Shown: piece by piece, positions 1-9,957 of the stretch
Layout of the letters: each line of letters begins with the position of its first letter
Position numbering within the stretch: the first letter of the stretch is position 1
DNA from: an uncultured Corynebacterium sp.
GTDB taxonomy: Bacteria; Actinomycetota; Actinomycetes; Mycobacteriales; Mycobacteriaceae
Assembly: GCA_943914355.1 (NCBI GenBank)
Contig: CALUBS010000013.1
Span: 1 to 64,000 of the forward strand
Direction: 5' to 3'
Length of the DNA: 64,000 nt
Notes under the pieces: generated by a model
Told to the model about the DNA's origin: nothing
Database searches by the model: none
What the model saw: only the letters and a program-made list of their open reading frames with translations
Made by a program: the position numbers and the translations under genes

Positions 1-125
1 TTGAACCCCTCACCGCCTAGAATTAAACCAGTCCAACTTTCGGGGGCCAGTTCAGTACGCGGCGCGGGCTTTAGCTGTTGGTAACCAGGGGCCTGTGAGA
101 ACCCAAGGTTTTCAAAGAAGTGCGA

Positions 126-659
126 TTACTGCTTGATGGCAGAAACCTCGAGCTCGATCTTGATGTCTTCAGAAACGAGGACGCCGCCGGTCTTGAGCGG
201 AGCGTTGAAGTTGATGCCGAAGTCCTTGCGGTTGATCTTGGTCTGTGCCTCGAAGCCCAGACGGAAGTTGCCGAATGGGTCCTCAGCGGTAGCGACCTCT
301 TCAACCTTGAGGTCGACAGACTTGGTGGTGCCCTTGATGGTGAGGTCACCGGTGACGGTGCCGTTGCCGTCCTCATCAACGTTGACGTTGGTGGTGGTGA
401 AGGAAAGCTCTGGGTACTCCTCCACGTTGAAGAAGTCTTCGTTCTTTACGTGGCCATCACGGTCTTCGTTGCCGGTGGAGATGGAGTCAGCCTTGATGGT
501 GGCCTCTGCGGTGGAGTCCGCGATGTTCTCGGCGACGTTGATGGTGCCTTCGAATTCACCGAAGTTGCCGCGCACCTTGGTGACCATGGCGTGCTTGGTA
601 ACGAAGCCGATAACGGTGTGCTCTTTGTCGATGGTGTAGGTACCTGCTGCGAGGGACAT
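126..659 (-). CDS. YceI-family lipid-binding-like protein
   Basis: 177 aa, the usual size for the YceI family, whose members fold as a lipocalin-like beta barrel that binds long isoprenoid or amphipathic ligands. The N-terminus has the family pattern G-x-Y-x-I-D-x-x-H-T and G-F-V-T-K-H (residues 6-25), and the repeated T-G-D-L-T-I-K-G type strands are present in the middle. No signal peptide is visible, so it is probably cytoplasmic, unlike periplasmic proteobacterial YceI. The ATG is preceded by an AGGAGA ribosome site. It reads on the same strand as murJ but is separated from it by about 110 bases that carry a promoter candidate, so it is likely monocistronic. The precise ligand cannot be read from sequence. 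Confidence 0.9.
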   Translation of the reverse strand: MSLAAGTYTIDKEHTVIGFVTKHAMVTKVRGNFGEFEGTINVAENIADSTAEATIKADSISTGNEDRDGHVKNEDFFNVEEYPELSFTTTNVNVDEDGNGTVTGDLTIKGTTKSVDLKVEEVATAEDPFGNFRLGFEAQTKINRKDFGINFNAPLKTGGVLVSEDIKIELEVSAIKQ

Positions 660-699
660 AATTGATTCTCCTAACGTTGTTGTTGATGTAACACCAACT

Positions 700-727
700 A
701 CGATACTCGACTACGCACTTTAGTCAA
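700..727 (-). promoter_or_regulatory. Promoter candidate for the yceI-like gene
   Basis: On the minus strand a TTGACT hexamer (722-727) is followed after 16 bases by TATCGT (700-705). It lies about 40 bases upstream of the ATG at 659. The -35 is good and the -10 fits only the loose corynebacterial TAnnnT pattern. Confidence 0.4.
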
Positions 728-770
728 GCCTTGAAGTAAAAATTCTTTTTCCAACCCGCTGACCTCGGTA

Positions 771-3700
771 TTAAGGATGGCCCACAAGCTGGACCTCCCC
801 CAGTGTAACCTCTTTTGACTTAGGCAGATCCGTGATGACTATGAGCGCGGCATCGAATTGTTGGGGCGTTTCTTTGAGCTCCAGCTCCTCGTTTAAGTGC
901 TTGAACTTTCCTTCCGCCAATTTGGGAAGAGAAGCCAGCTGCGGGTGCTTCGGATCGAAATCATCCTTATTGACGCCGTAGATGTCATAGTGTGCGCCAT
1001 TGGACCTGGTGTGGGTCACGGTCATGACCGAAAGGTGGGCCGGGTTATCCAGGGTAAGTAACACGCCTGAACCGGTTTCCTTCGTGGACCAGGTGGTGAT
1101 CGTCTTGCCATCGATAAGCTGCTCATTATCCTCGCCGTCTGGCACCGTAATAGCGGAAGATTCCTTGAGGTGCACCGGCGGGGTATTCGGGATCATCGTG
1201 GAGCCCTGCACGGTTTCGGTAACGGAACCGGTCTTTTCCACATCGCTGAGCAGGGACATCACCCACGTCGTCAGCGCTGCCATGCCCACGACGAAGATAG
1301 TGGCGAAAATGCCGATGACCACGACGCCGGAACCCGAGTAACCGCGGCCACCAAAACCTGGTTCTTGCTTCGGATCCTCTTCCTGCGAGGGTTCATCTTC
1401 AACGACCACGGGGAGGGCCTCCGTTTTTTCTTCCTGTTCTTCTGGGGCGAATTCACGCAGGCGCTTGGCGATGCCCGCCGAGGTCAGCCCCTCCGCCTCC
1501 TGCAGCTCTTCCAACTTTTCTTCGCGGGTTTCTGCATCCGCGGCGTCAAAGGCCAGCCGCGCTGCTTCGAGGCGCTCTGCAGCCTCATCGGCGGTGAGAT
1601 TGGCGTCATCGGAAATATCGCGCAGCTTCTTCGGCGATGGTTCGGTGGATTCGACCAGCATGCTCAGCGCGGAGCTGAGGGCCTCGCGGTCGCTTTCTGC
1701 AGACGTCCCATCCAGCACTGCGGGGAAGGCAACCTTGACGATGCCGGAGGTGGATACGCGGAAGCGGTCGCGGTGTTCCACGCCGAGGATGAGGCCGGCG
1801 TCGTGGGCCGTGGCGGCATCGGCAAACAGCGGCGCGGTTGCGCGGGCAACGGAATTGGGGTCGAGGTTATCTGCCTCTGCCACCTGCTTGAGGGAGGTGC
1901 CCTCAAACCAGTCCGCCACCACCAGGCAGCCGGTGCGGTAGGACAAAATCTCGATATTATCCGCCATGGTCTCCAGGTTGAGCTCGGCCAAACGCCGCGT
2001 ATTGCGGGAGATTTCGGCGGAGCGGCGGGCCGAGACCGTGGGCGTCGATGGTGCGATGGGCGCCTGGGTATTGGTATCGACGAACGTCAGCGCCACGAGG
2101 CGGCCGGTGGATTGTTCGCGGGCCTGCCAGAACCGGGCGCCGGATACAGCGCCGTGATCCTGCAGGAGGCGGAAGCGGCCGTCCGAGACAGGGGCGCCGG
2201 GGACCAAGCGCGGGCCGCGGACGATACCGGCGGACATCGGTGGCGGCACCAAGGTGGCATTGAAGGAATCCTGCGTATAGACCGGCTGGATTTCCTGCAG
2301 GTCTGGTTCCTCGACCTCGATGGCCTTGGAACTGTCCACCGTGATGAACCGGGACATTCCCGGGATGCGCTGGAGGGCGCGGGCCAGGTTCTGCACCTCA
2401 GGCAGGGAGGACTTGGACAGGACGAGCCCGGTGATAATCACAAAGACGATGCCCAGCGCCACGACCTTGACCAGCGAGACGATCGAAGGCAGTTGCTCCG
2501 GCAAGACCAATTGCATGAGCCAGTACAGCGCCCACGACACAACCAGGCCGACCGCGCCGGCGCCGGCGGACCAAAGGACCGTTTGGGTTACGGCCTTGCC
2601 TCCCAGGCTGCCCAGTTTGCGCTTGAGCAGGAAGCCGCCGATGACCGCACCGGAGACAAAGCCAAAGCCGTTGGCGGTACCGAGGAGGATAACCACTCGG
2701 TCCGGGTTGCTGGTCATCAACGGCGCCAGCAAGGTCAGCACGACCTTAGTCAGCGTGATGCCGGCAATGATGAAGGTGGGCGTCCACGCCTCTTCCCTAG
2801 CGTAGAAAACGCGCAGGTGCAGCAGCACCAGCGCATAGGGTATCAAGGTAAAGGCAGAAAAACTGATGGTGAGGCCGAGCTGCTCTGCGCTATCCGCGCC
2901 GTAGGCACCGTACTGGAACAGGGCGCGAGCAATGGGCACGCCGAAGCCCGTCATGAAAATGACGATGGGGATTAGCGCGATGAAGGTCAGCTTGGTACCC
3001 AAGGTGAGGTCGCGTACCACGGCATCGACATCGCCATCGGCGGCATTGCGCGAAAGCCGCGGCATGATGGCGGTCAACAAGGTCACGCCGATAACGCCAT
3101 AGGGCACCTGCAGCATCAGCCACGCGTTCTGGTACACCAGCGGCGCACCGGCATCGGCATACGCCGCCACGCGGGAGGTGACCACATAACCCAGCTGGGA
3201 GATGGCCACGTAGGTAATAATGGCCAGCGCCATGCCGCCGAATTGTTTGATGCGGGCATCGAGGCCCCACTTCGGGCGCAGGTTGATGCCGGCCTTTTTC
3301 AGGTACGGAACAAGGATCAAGCACTGCACAATCACTGCAGTGGTGGTGCCCAGACCCAGCAGCATGATGTGTGGATCCGCCACCGGCGTAGGTTCGTGCG
3401 GGTCGAGGCGGCCCGGCAAAAAGCGATAAGCCAGCAGGACGCTGATGGAGATGATGTTATTGATCACCGGCGCCCAGGCGCCAGGGCCGAAGATATTCTT
3501 GGTATTTAAGACCGCCTGGAAGAGGGCGAAAAGGCCGTAGAAAAGGATCTGCGGCAAGAGCAAGAAGGCCAATGATGTTGCCTGGACGGCATTGGCCTTG
3601 GAATCTTCAGGCAGCATCATCCTCGTTAATAATGGTGCGAAGATAACGGAGAGGATGGTAACGATGCCCAGGATGGAAAACGCCAGGGTAAAAAGTCTTC

Positions 3701-4208
3701 GGACGAAGGTTTCGCCGCGGTCCGAGTCTTCCTTCTCCGCGCGCACCAAGACCGGAACCACCAGTGAGGTCAGCACCGCGCCCAGCACGATTTCGGTGAC
3801 CAGGTTGGGGATCTGGTTGGCGCTACTGAAGGCCGTTCCCACCGTGGCACCAAGGGTGGCGCCAATAAGCATCTGCCGCAGGAAGCCGGTGATGCGCGAG
3901 AGCAGCGTGGCAATGGCCATCGTTCCCGTCGCGCGGATCACGTCCTGATTGGAGGCCTCGATCTCCGCATTGCGGCCAGTCAGCGCGGACTTATCTTCCT
4001 CAGGGGGAACAGTCGTGTTCTGCACTGAGGGCTTGGGCCGCTTTTCTGGTACCGGTGCGGGTGGAGAGGCGCGCACGATGCGGCCGCGCGCGCCGACGGT
4101 AACCGGGACACGGTTCTCTTCCGCATTGGGGGCGGTATCCGTGGGGTCTACCGCGCCCGCAGGTGCCTTCTCCGCGTGGTGGGCCTGGCGGCCATCTTTT
4201 TCGGTCAT
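771..4208 (-). CDS. murJ: MurJ-type lipid II flippase with pseudokinase-like and extracellular C-terminal domains
   Basis: 1145 aa, about twice the size of a minimal MurJ and close to the mycobacterial MviN/MurJ architecture. Residues ~95-615 are the multi-pass MOP-superfamily flippase that moves lipid II to the outer face of the membrane for peptidoglycan synthesis (motifs such as SRITGFLRQMLIGA at ~104 and QNAWLMLQVPYGVIGV in the middle). Residues ~680-880 resemble the protein-kinase-like domain of mycobacterial MviN (RFRLLQDHGAVSGARFWQARE), with no recognisable HRD or DFG catalytic motifs, so I infer a pseudokinase. A single membrane helix (VVVIGIFATIFVVGMAAL) follows, then an external beta-rich domain ending near TLGEVQLVGHP. 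The N-terminal ~90 residues are charged and disordered. It sits 20 bases after the DUF6049 gene and is probably co-transcribed with it. Confidence 0.93.
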   Translation of the reverse strand: MTEKDGRQAHHAEKAPAGAVDPTDTAPNAEENRVPVTVGARGRIVRASPPAPVPEKRPKPSVQNTTVPPEEDKSALTGRNAEIEASNQDVIRATGTMAIATLLSRITGFLRQMLIGATLGATVGTAFSSANQIPNLVTEIVLGAVLTSLVVPVLVRAEKEDSDRGETFVRRLFTLAFSILGIVTILSVIFAPLLTRMMLPEDSKANAVQATSLAFLLLPQILFYGLFALFQAVLNTKNIFGPGAWAPVINNIISISVLLAYRFLPGRLDPHEPTPVADPHIMLLGLGTTTAVIVQCLILVPYLKKAGINLRPKWGLDARIKQFGGMALAIITYVAISQLGYVVTSRVAAYADAGAPLVYQNAWLMLQVPYGVIGVTLLTAIMPRLSRNAADGDVDAVVRDLTLGTKLTFIALIPIVIFMTGFGVPIARALFQYGAYGADSAEQLGLTISFSAFTLIPYALVLLHLRVFYAREEAWTPTFIIAGITLTKVVLTLLAPLMTSNPDRVVILLGTANGFGFVSGAVIGGFLLKRKLGSLGGKAVTQTVLWSAGAGAVGLVVSWALYWLMQLVLPEQLPSIVSLVKVVALGIVFVIITGLVLSKSSLPEVQNLARALQRIPGMSRFITVDSSKAIEVEEPDLQEIQPVYTQDSFNATLVPPPMSAGIVRGPRLVPGAPVSDGRFRLLQDHGAVSGARFWQAREQSTGRLVALTFVDTNTQAPIAPSTPTVSARRSAEISRNTRRLAELNLETMADNIEILSYRTGCLVVADWFEGTSLKQVAEADNLDPNSVARATAPLFADAATAHDAGLILGVEHRDRFRVSTSGIVKVAFPAVLDGTSAESDREALSSALSMLVESTEPSPKKLRDISDDANLTADEAAERLEAARLAFDAADAETREEKLEELQEAEGLTSAGIAKRLREFAPEEQEEKTEALPVVVEDEPSQEEDPKQEPGFGGRGYSGSGVVVIGIFATIFVVGMAALTTWVMSLLSDVEKTGSVTETVQGSTMIPNTPPVHLKESSAITVPDGEDNEQLIDGKTITTWSTKETGSGVLLTLDNPAHLSVMTVTHTRSNGAHYDIYGVNKDDFDPKHPQLASLPKLAEGKFKHLNEELELKETPQQFDAALIVITDLPKSKEVTLGEVQLVGHP

Positions 4209-4228
4209 AGAGGATACAACTTCAACTT

Positions 4229-6460
4229 TTACTTTTCAGCCTTGTGATTTTTGCGTCGGTGACGGCCAAGCCGAAAGAGCGTAGCCAAAACCAGCACGAG
4301 AGCGCCGGCTATGCCGGCAGCGTATAAGGTTACGATACCGGCACGTGTCTGCACGGAGATAGTGATGGGCTGCGAAATGGTCTGATCTTTAGGAGTGGCC
4401 AGCCACAGCCCAATGTCCGTGCGATCCGCGTCCTTCGGCATATCAGCGGTCATGGATACAGTAATAGAGCCCTTAGCGGGAATACGGACGCTTTTGGGCG
4501 TGTTGAGCCGCGCGCCATCGGGGGCATCGTATTGCAGCTTTGCCTCCACCGGCAACGGCAGGCTATTTTCGGCCACGATGAGTAGCGGAGATGACTCAGA
4601 TACGCGGGTATAAACATTTCCCGGGGGGATGAGGGAGACAGAATCGCGCAGATCCCGCAGCGTATTGGAGTGCATCTCCATGGTGCGGGAAAAGGACTCG
4701 CGCGCCGCGGCGTGGGTGCCCAAGCTATCGCGATTATTAAGCGATAACGAGTTGAGGAGATCGCGGCGCAGCGGCAGCACGAATTCAGAGCGCGTCATGG
4801 TGATATCAGGGTCATCGACCACGATATTCATCAGCTCATCGGTATAGCGCGCCTGTTGCTCAACGCGGGCCAATTCCGGCTCCGAAAAGACCGCCGGATC
4901 GATAAAGGGACTACCGGTAGGAGCGTTGGGATCGCCTTGTTGCAATTCCACCGCGCTGATCCCGCGGGGGCGGGAGTGGCCGGACTTGAGCAGGTCTTCC
5001 GCGGCGGCGAGTGCATGCTCGGCCGCGCTTGGGTCAAGGTAGTTCGGAAGCTTGGCCACGGTATCTTCCCCGCCCGCAAGGCTGAGGGCCGCCCCGCCCG
5101 TGATGGCGCGAGACAAAGCAGAATCTTTGGAGTAGTCATAGCGCAGCTCCGGGTTGGAATAGCCAACCGTCTGCGGCTTGGAGCCGGTTTGGGATAGCAG
5201 GGCGCCAAGGGAGGCATCGAAAGTCGCGGCCTCGCCGGACCAGTTCGAATTATCCGCAACCAGGGATGGCACCGGCAATTTTTGGTCAATATAACCGGAA
5301 CCTACCGCCAGGATATTGCTAGCCGGCGCCTTGCCCAGGATGCGCTCGATGGTCTGGTTGCCGCGCTGTAAACCTTCAAAGAGAAGGGCGGGATTATTGG
5401 CTCTTGCCACCGCAGAGGCATTCGCATTGGCCCAGGGCATGGCGATGAAACAATCCAACTCGCGCAGGCGCTCTAGCCACCGCTCGGCATCATTTTTTGC
5501 CTCGCCTGGCTCTCCTTTGTCATCGTCACTGCTCCGCGACCAAGAATCGCGCAGGCGCTTGGGACGATCGCCTTGCGCGGGGCGCGTGGAATTGACCGTA
5601 TAGCCTTGCGACATGCGGTTGACGGTATCGAGCAGCGCGGGGTCGATGGCCACACAGCCGGCCCCCTGCAGGTCATGATCCTCGTAGGTAGAAACCAACG
5701 TATCGAGGCGGCCGCCTTCGCGCAGTTCGTGCCCTAACTCATCGGAGGACAAGATGAGCTCTTCTCCCCCAAGCCCGCCGGGGAGGATGTCCAGGTTCGC
5801 GCTGATGGGATAAACCACCGTGAGATCGTGCGGTTGGGGCTCTTCGGCTTCGTCGTGTTCTTCTTCTGGTGCCGCTTCTTCCGGTGCCGCGGCCGCCGCG
5901 ACACCAGTCGGCTCTTCTCCGGAGAATTGGGCCACAAACCGCTCTTCCGCTAGGCTCACCGCATCGCCCTCGAGAGTACCGGTCAGGGTAAATAGCAGCG
6001 GATAGGCGCCCGGTTCATTGATTGCCAAGGTGCGCTCGGCATCTAAGCCACTGGGCACGGTAAAGCTTATTTCCCGGGTTTCACCTGGCTGCAGCGGTGC
6101 GGTGGTCATGCCAGAGCCATAATAAGGAAAATCACCGGTGGCCATTTCCGTACGCGCTTCTGCTGCATCAGCAACGCTATCGCCGCGGCGGCTCGTTACC
6201 TGCAGATCTTCCAAGGGCTGATCGGTGGGGTTATGCACGCGGAAGCGCAGCCGCATGTCAGTGCCTACGGTAAAGGGCTGGGCATCGATAAGATCCAGAT
6301 CGGCGCGCTCCGGCCCGCGCGCGCCCAACCAGGCTTGGATATCCATCTGCTCGTCCGGAACAGAGTCCATTTGGGCCGCCGCGCTTGGTAAGAACAATCC
6401 CCAACCGGCAAGTACCGCGCAACCGCCAGCCGCGGCAAGTGATTTGAGGCGCTTGTGCAT
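4229..6460 (-). CDS. DUF6049-family large exported membrane-anchored protein
   Basis: 743 aa. There is a signal peptide at residues 1-29 (charged start, hydrophobic core, SAAAQ cleavage region) and one C-terminal membrane helix (VTLYAAGIAGALVLVLATLF) followed by a basic tail, so the bulk faces the cell wall. A low-complexity Ala/Glu/Pro stretch lies near residues 190-210. This family sits directly between a NUDIX gene and murJ in many actinobacteria, including mycobacteria, which implies a role connected with peptidoglycan precursor export; the biochemical function is not established. The ATG overlaps the stop of the NUDIX gene (TAATG), suggesting translational coupling. Confidence 0.85.
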   Translation of the reverse strand: MHKRLKSLAAAGGCAVLAGWGLFLPSAAAQMDSVPDEQMDIQAWLGARGPERADLDLIDAQPFTVGTDMRLRFRVHNPTDQPLEDLQVTSRRGDSVADAAEARTEMATGDFPYYGSGMTTAPLQPGETREISFTVPSGLDAERTLAINEPGAYPLLFTLTGTLEGDAVSLAEERFVAQFSGEEPTGVAAAAAPEEAAPEEEHDEAEEPQPHDLTVVYPISANLDILPGGLGGEELILSSDELGHELREGGRLDTLVSTYEDHDLQGAGCVAIDPALLDTVNRMSQGYTVNSTRPAQGDRPKRLRDSWSRSSDDDKGEPGEAKNDAERWLERLRELDCFIAMPWANANASAVARANNPALLFEGLQRGNQTIERILGKAPASNILAVGSGYIDQKLPVPSLVADNSNWSGEAATFDASLGALLSQTGSKPQTVGYSNPELRYDYSKDSALSRAITGGAALSLAGGEDTVAKLPNYLDPSAAEHALAAAEDLLKSGHSRPRGISAVELQQGDPNAPTGSPFIDPAVFSEPELARVEQQARYTDELMNIVVDDPDITMTRSEFVLPLRRDLLNSLSLNNRDSLGTHAAARESFSRTMEMHSNTLRDLRDSVSLIPPGNVYTRVSESSPLLIVAENSLPLPVEAKLQYDAPDGARLNTPKSVRIPAKGSITVSMTADMPKDADRTDIGLWLATPKDQTISQPITISVQTRAGIVTLYAAGIAGALVLVLATLFRLGRHRRKNHKAEK

Positions 6461-7125
6461 TAGCGTGGGGTCGCTTTCCCTGCGTCGGCTTCCTTTCGTG
6501 CGAGATCTGGGAGGAGATCGTGCGCGATGCGCGCGAGCTTGCGTTCGTCCGCGTACGCCAAGTGCTCGATGAGTTCAGAAACGGGAATCCAGGACACCTC
6601 GGTGACCTCTGGATCCTCATCATTCATGATGCCGTCCACAAAGCGCAGCAGGTGGTGGTGCACCGTCTTGTGAATGCGGACGCCATCAGAGACGAACCAA
6701 TAATCGATCACGCCGAGGTCAGCGAAAACCTCGCCGGAAATACCGGTTTCTTCCCATACCTCGCGCTCTGCGGTGACCTCCTTGGCCTCGTCATTTTCCA
6801 CGTGTCCCTTGGGCATGGACCACAATAAACGGCCGCGGCGGTCTAAGCGCCCAATCAGCGCTACGTAGACGCGGGACAGGTCCGCTTTACCGTTGCCATC
6901 GACACACTCGGCGAGCCCAGAGATTACGAGCCCGCCCGCAGATGTCTCATCGCGGGTCTCCATGACGGTGGAGGTGCCGTGATTATTGCCACCGCGTTGC
7001 TGCCTGCGCTGCTGGTTAGTGCGGCGCGTGCGGTTATCCGGCCGCCGCCGGCGCCGGCGCCGGTTACGGCTACGGCCGCCTCCTTTGGAGGGGCCTTGCG
7101 CGGAGCCTTGTTCTTGGTTAGTCAT
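6460..7125 (-). CDS. NUDIX hydrolase with arginine-rich N-terminus
   Basis: About 221 aa from the ATG at 7125; an upstream in-frame TTG at 7134 is less likely. The first ~50 residues are extremely Arg/Asn/Gln-rich and look disordered or nucleic-acid binding. The catalytic domain follows, with a complete Nudix box beginning G-H-V-E-N-D-E-A and containing R-E-V-W-E-E-T-G. Family members hydrolyse nucleoside diphosphates linked to another moiety; the substrate here is not evident. It is first in the NUDIX - DUF6049 - murJ unit and only 28 bases from the divergent cca start. A TACGAT -10-like hexamer (7134-7139, minus strand) sits 8 bases before the ATG, compatible with a leaderless transcript. 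Confidence 0.85.
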   Translation of the reverse strand: MTNQEQGSAQGPSKGGGRSRNRRRRRRRPDNRTRRTNQQRRQQRGGNNHGTSTVMETRDETSAGGLVISGLAECVDGNGKADLSRVYVALIGRLDRRGRLLWSMPKGHVENDEAKEVTAEREVWEETGISGEVFADLGVIDYWFVSDGVRIHKTVHHHLLRFVDGIMNDEDPEVTEVSWIPVSELIEHLAYADERKLARIAHDLLPDLARKEADAGKATPR

Positions 7126-7140
7126 CCCTGCCAATCGTAG

Positions 7141-7146
7141 TAGACT
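7141..7146 (+). promoter_or_regulatory. -10 element for cca (leaderless start candidate)
   Basis: TAGACT matches TAnAnT and ends 7 bases before the GTG at 7154, so transcription would begin at or next to the start codon. No good -35 is visible. The minus-strand element for the NUDIX gene lies a few bases to the left, making a very compact divergent promoter. Confidence 0.4.
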
Positions 7147-7153
7147 CTCACCC

Positions 7154-8590
7154 GTGAATTTTCAGGACACTCAGTTAATCGGCGTTCTTGCGCGCGCGGA
7201 GTCTACCGTGAACTCGCTCAGTGGCTTATTGAGCGGGCTGGTGGAGAAGTTCAGCGCGCGTGGACATGCCCTCTACCTTGTGGGCGGCTCGGTGCGCGAT
7301 GCCCTCCTCGGCCGCTTGGGCAATGATCTGGACTTCACCACCCCAGCGCGCCCAGAGGTGGTCAAGGAAATCCTGGATGAGTGGGCCGAAACGGTATGGG
7401 ATACCGGCATTGCCTATGGCACCGTATCCGCCGTGTACAAGGGCCAACAGATAGAAATCACCACCTTCCGCTCTGATTCCTATGATGGGCAGTCCCGCAA
7501 CCCCGAGGTCATCTACGGCGATAGCCTGGAAGGCGATTTGGTCCGGCGCGATTTCAAGGTCAATGCCATGGCTATTGAGCTGCTTGCCGATGCCACCTTT
7601 GAGTTCCACGATCCTCTCGGCGGCCTTCACGATGTGGCCAATAAGGTGCTCGACACCCCGGATAAACCGGAAATCTCCTTCCACGATGATCCACTGCGGA
7701 TGCTGCGTGCCGCGCGTTTTGCGTCCCAATTAGAGTTTCACGTGGCAGACCGCGTGGTTGCTGCCATGCGCGATATGGCGGCAGAGATCCAGCGCATTAC
7801 GGTAGAGCGCGTTCAAGTGGAGCTGGATAAGCTCATGTGCGGCAAAGCGCCGTGGGATGGCATCGACCTGTTGGTCAATACCGGGATTGCGGACTATATC
7901 TTCCCGGAGATCCCTGCCCTGCGCATGACCACGGACGAGCACGCACAGCACAAGGACGTATATGCGCATTCGTTGAAGGTACTGCGCCAGGCGATGGATC
8001 AAGAAGAAAACGGCCCCGACCTAGTATTGCGGTGGGCGGCATTGCTGCACGACATCGGCAAGCCCGATACCTTCGATAACACCGACGGCAAGGTTTCTTT
8101 CCACCACCACGAAGTGGTGGGCGCCAAGCTCACGCGGAAGCGGCTGCGGAAGCTGAAATACCCCAAGGCCACGACGGAAGATATTGGTCAGTTGGTCTAC
8201 CTGCACATGCGCTTCCACGGCTTTGGGGAAAATCAATGGACCGATTCTGCCGTGCGGCGCTATGTTAACGACGCGGGTGATCTTCTCCCCCGCCTGCACA
8301 AGCTGGTGCGTGCCGATTGCACTACCCGCAATGCGAAAAAGGCGCGCCGCTTGCAGCGCACCTATGACCAGCTGGAGGAGCGAATTGCGGAGATCGGCCG
8401 CAAGGAAGACCTCGCACGGGTGCGCCCGGATCTAGATGGCAACGAGATCATGGAGATTTTGGGCCTCTCCCCTGGGCCCGAAGTGGGTCAGGCCTGGTCC
8501 TATTTGAAGGAAATGCGCTTGGAGTACGGCCCCCTCGAGCGGGAAGAAGCTATTGCGAAGTTGCGCCAGTGGTGGGAGTCTAAACAGTGA
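7154..8590 (+). CDS. cca: CCA tRNA nucleotidyltransferase
   Basis: 478 aa from the GTG at 7154, chosen because it follows a -10 element and leaves no overlap with the divergent gene; the frame is open further upstream. The class II polymerase-beta-type nucleotidyltransferase motif [22 protein letters not shown] is visible near residues 40-60, followed by the [10 protein letters not shown] motif and the RNA-binding head region. The C-terminal half carries an HD-domain segment ([11 protein letters not shown]). The enzyme adds or repairs the 3' CCA end of tRNAs without a template. Its position beside murJ near the origin is the usual actinobacterial one. Its stop overlaps the start of the yqgE gene. 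Confidence 0.95.
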   Translation: MNFQDTQLIGVLARAESTVNSLSGLLSGLVEKFSARGHALYLVGGSVRDALLGRLGNDLDFTTPARPEVVKEILDEWAETVWDTGIAYGTVSAVYKGQQIEITTFRSDSYDGQSRNPEVIYGDSLEGDLVRRDFKVNAMAIELLADATFEFHDPLGGLHDVANKVLDTPDKPEISFHDDPLRMLRAARFASQLEFHVADRVVAAMRDMAAEIQRITVERVQVELDKLMCGKAPWDGIDLLVNTGIADYIFPEIPALRMTTDEHAQHKDVYAHSLKVLRQAMDQEENGPDLVLRWAALLHDIGKPDTFDNTDGKVSFHHHEVVGAKLTRKRLRKLKYPKATTEDIGQLVYLHMRFHGFGENQWTDSAVRRYVNDAGDLLPRLHKLVRADCTTRNAKKARRLQRTYDQLEERIAEIGRKEDLARVRPDLDGNEIMEILGLSPGPEVGQAWSYLKEMRLEYGPLEREEAIAKLRQWWESKQ

Positions 8591-9186
8591 TGTTTGCCGA
8601 TAGATTATTTAACGCCCTCGAGCGCAACGAACCCGCCCCAGGGCAACTACTCGTGTCCGCACCGGGGATGCTGTCCCCGGAATTTGCCCGCTCCGTCATC
8701 CTGCTGGTTGAGCACAATGACATGATGACCTTCGGCGTGGACCTTACCAAGCGCTCAGAGGTGGCCATTTTTAACGTGCTCCCAGAATGGATGCCCGTCG
8801 TCGCTAAACCGCAGGCGCTGTATATCGGTGGCCCGCTCAACCAACAATCCGTCGTGGGCTTGGCGCAGACTAAGCAAGGCGTGGACCCAGATAAAGAAGA
8901 ACAACTCAGCCGCCTTGCACCGCGCCTAGCGCACGTGGATCTGCGCTCCAACCCGGAAGATATCGAGCCGCTGGTTACCGGCATGCGCATGTTTGCCGGT
9001 TATGCCGAGTGGGGCCCCGGGCAGCTGGAGGAAGAAATCGAGGCCGGTGAATGGTTCGTGGCACCCGCCCTAGCGCAGGACGTGGTGGCCCCAGGCCCGG
9101 CCGATCTATGGGCCGATGTCATGAAACGCCAGCCCATGCCCCTGCCGCTGTATTCCACCTATCCCGTGAATGTGGATGATAATTAA
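8587..9186 (+). CDS. YqgE/AlgH (UPF0301) family protein
   Basis: 199 aa from GTG 8587, with ATG 8590 immediately after it; a GGGAG stretch lies 8-11 bases upstream. Family signatures are present: P-G-Q-L-L-V-S-A-P at ~17-25, the R-S-V-I-L-L-V-E-H-N block, L-Y-I-G-G-P, and F-A-G-Y-A-E-W-G-P-G-Q-L-E-E-E-I in the C-terminal third. The protein is cytoplasmic and its function is unknown despite solved structures for the family. The start overlaps the end of cca by a few bases, implying co-expression with it. Confidence 0.92.
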   Translation: MMFADRLFNALERNEPAPGQLLVSAPGMLSPEFARSVILLVEHNDMMTFGVDLTKRSEVAIFNVLPEWMPVVAKPQALYIGGPLNQQSVVGLAQTKQGVDPDKEEQLSRLAPRLAHVDLRSNPEDIEPLVTGMRMFAGYAEWGPGQLEEEIEAGEWFVAPALAQDVVAPGPADLWADVMKRQPMPLPLYSTYPVNVDDN

Positions 9187-9212
9187 TTCCTAGGCGGCGG
9201 AAAGTGATCGGT

Positions 9213-9218
9213 TACACT
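9213..9218 (+). promoter_or_regulatory. -10 element for brnFE (leaderless start candidate)
   Basis: TACACT (TAnAnT) ends 7 bases before the ATG at 9226. There is no Shine-Dalgarno sequence in the short space, which fits a leaderless mRNA. No divergent Lrp gene, the known regulator of brnFE in C. glutamicum, is adjacent here. Confidence 0.4.
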
Positions 9219-9225
9219 AACCCGT

Positions 9226-9957
9226 ATGCGCGAGGAAATCCACAAGGGCATTAAAGACACGTGGGCGGCGGCTCTCGGGCTAATTCCATTGGGCTTGGCT
9301 TTTGGCCTCCTGATGGTCCAATCCGGCTTTAGCTGGTGGTGGACACCTATATTTTCCATCGTTATCTACGCCGGTTCTATGGAGTTTCTCGCCATTTCCA
9401 TGGTTACCGGCGGAGTCTCCGCGCTCTCCTCGCTCTTTACCGGGTTTATGGTGAATTTCCGCCATATCTTCTACGGGCTAACGTTTCCCCGCAAGCGGAT
9501 TAATTCCCCCGTGGGCAAGGCCTATTCCACCTATGCCCTCACGGATGAAACGTATGCCATCGTCTCGGCGCTGCCGCGCGAGGAGCGGCCTACCGGCATC
9601 CGCATTTTGAGTATTCAAATCTTTTGCCAAATTCTGTGGGTGGGTGGCGGACTCGTTGGTGCGCTCGCCGGCCAGGTAATCCCCTCCTCCGTTGAGGGAA
9701 TGGAATTCGCCCTCGTCGCCCTATTCGTCGTTCTAGCGATGGACTCTTTCCGCAATAATCAGGATCTGTCGCTCCCGCTATCAGCCGCGGTCTTGGGCAT
9801 TCTCGCTGCCTTCATTACCCCGGGACAGTTGCTGATGGTCTCCTTGAGCGCTTATTTCCTGTTGCTCATCATTCGCTATCTTTCGCCTCGCGTAGATAAC
9901 GCGCTCACCTGGCGGTTGCAGCCGCTTGCCTCCACGACCGCGAAGGAGGAGAACTAA
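9226..9957 (+). CDS. brnF: AzlC/BrnF large subunit of branched-chain amino-acid exporter
   Basis: 243 aa with about 7-8 hydrophobic segments. The family features are G-x-x-P-L-G-L-A-F-G near residues 21-27, Y-A-G-S-M-E-F-L-A near 46-54, and N-F-R-H-I-F-Y-G-L-T near 76-85. In C. glutamicum the homologous BrnFE pair exports isoleucine, leucine, valine and methionine. The AzlD partner begins immediately at the next base, so the two subunits are made from one message. The substrate assignment rests on homology. Confidence 0.9.
   Translation: MREEIHKGIKDTWAAALGLIPLGLAFGLLMVQSGFSWWWTPIFSIVIYAGSMEFLAISMVTGGVSALSSLFTGFMVNFRHIFYGLTFPRKRINSPVGKAYSTYALTDETYAIVSALPREERPTGIRILSIQIFCQILWVGGGLVGALAGQVIPSSVEGMEFALVALFVVLAMDSFRNNQDLSLPLSAAVLGILAAFITPGQLLMVSLSAYFLLLIIRYLSPRVDNALTWRLQPLASTTAKEEN

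Noticed and set aside
1170..2975. 601-codon plus-strand frame opposite murJ
   Set aside because: It is the antisense shadow of a high-GC gene: odd composition (Arg, Gly, His-rich), no domain, and murJ is clearly real on the other strand.
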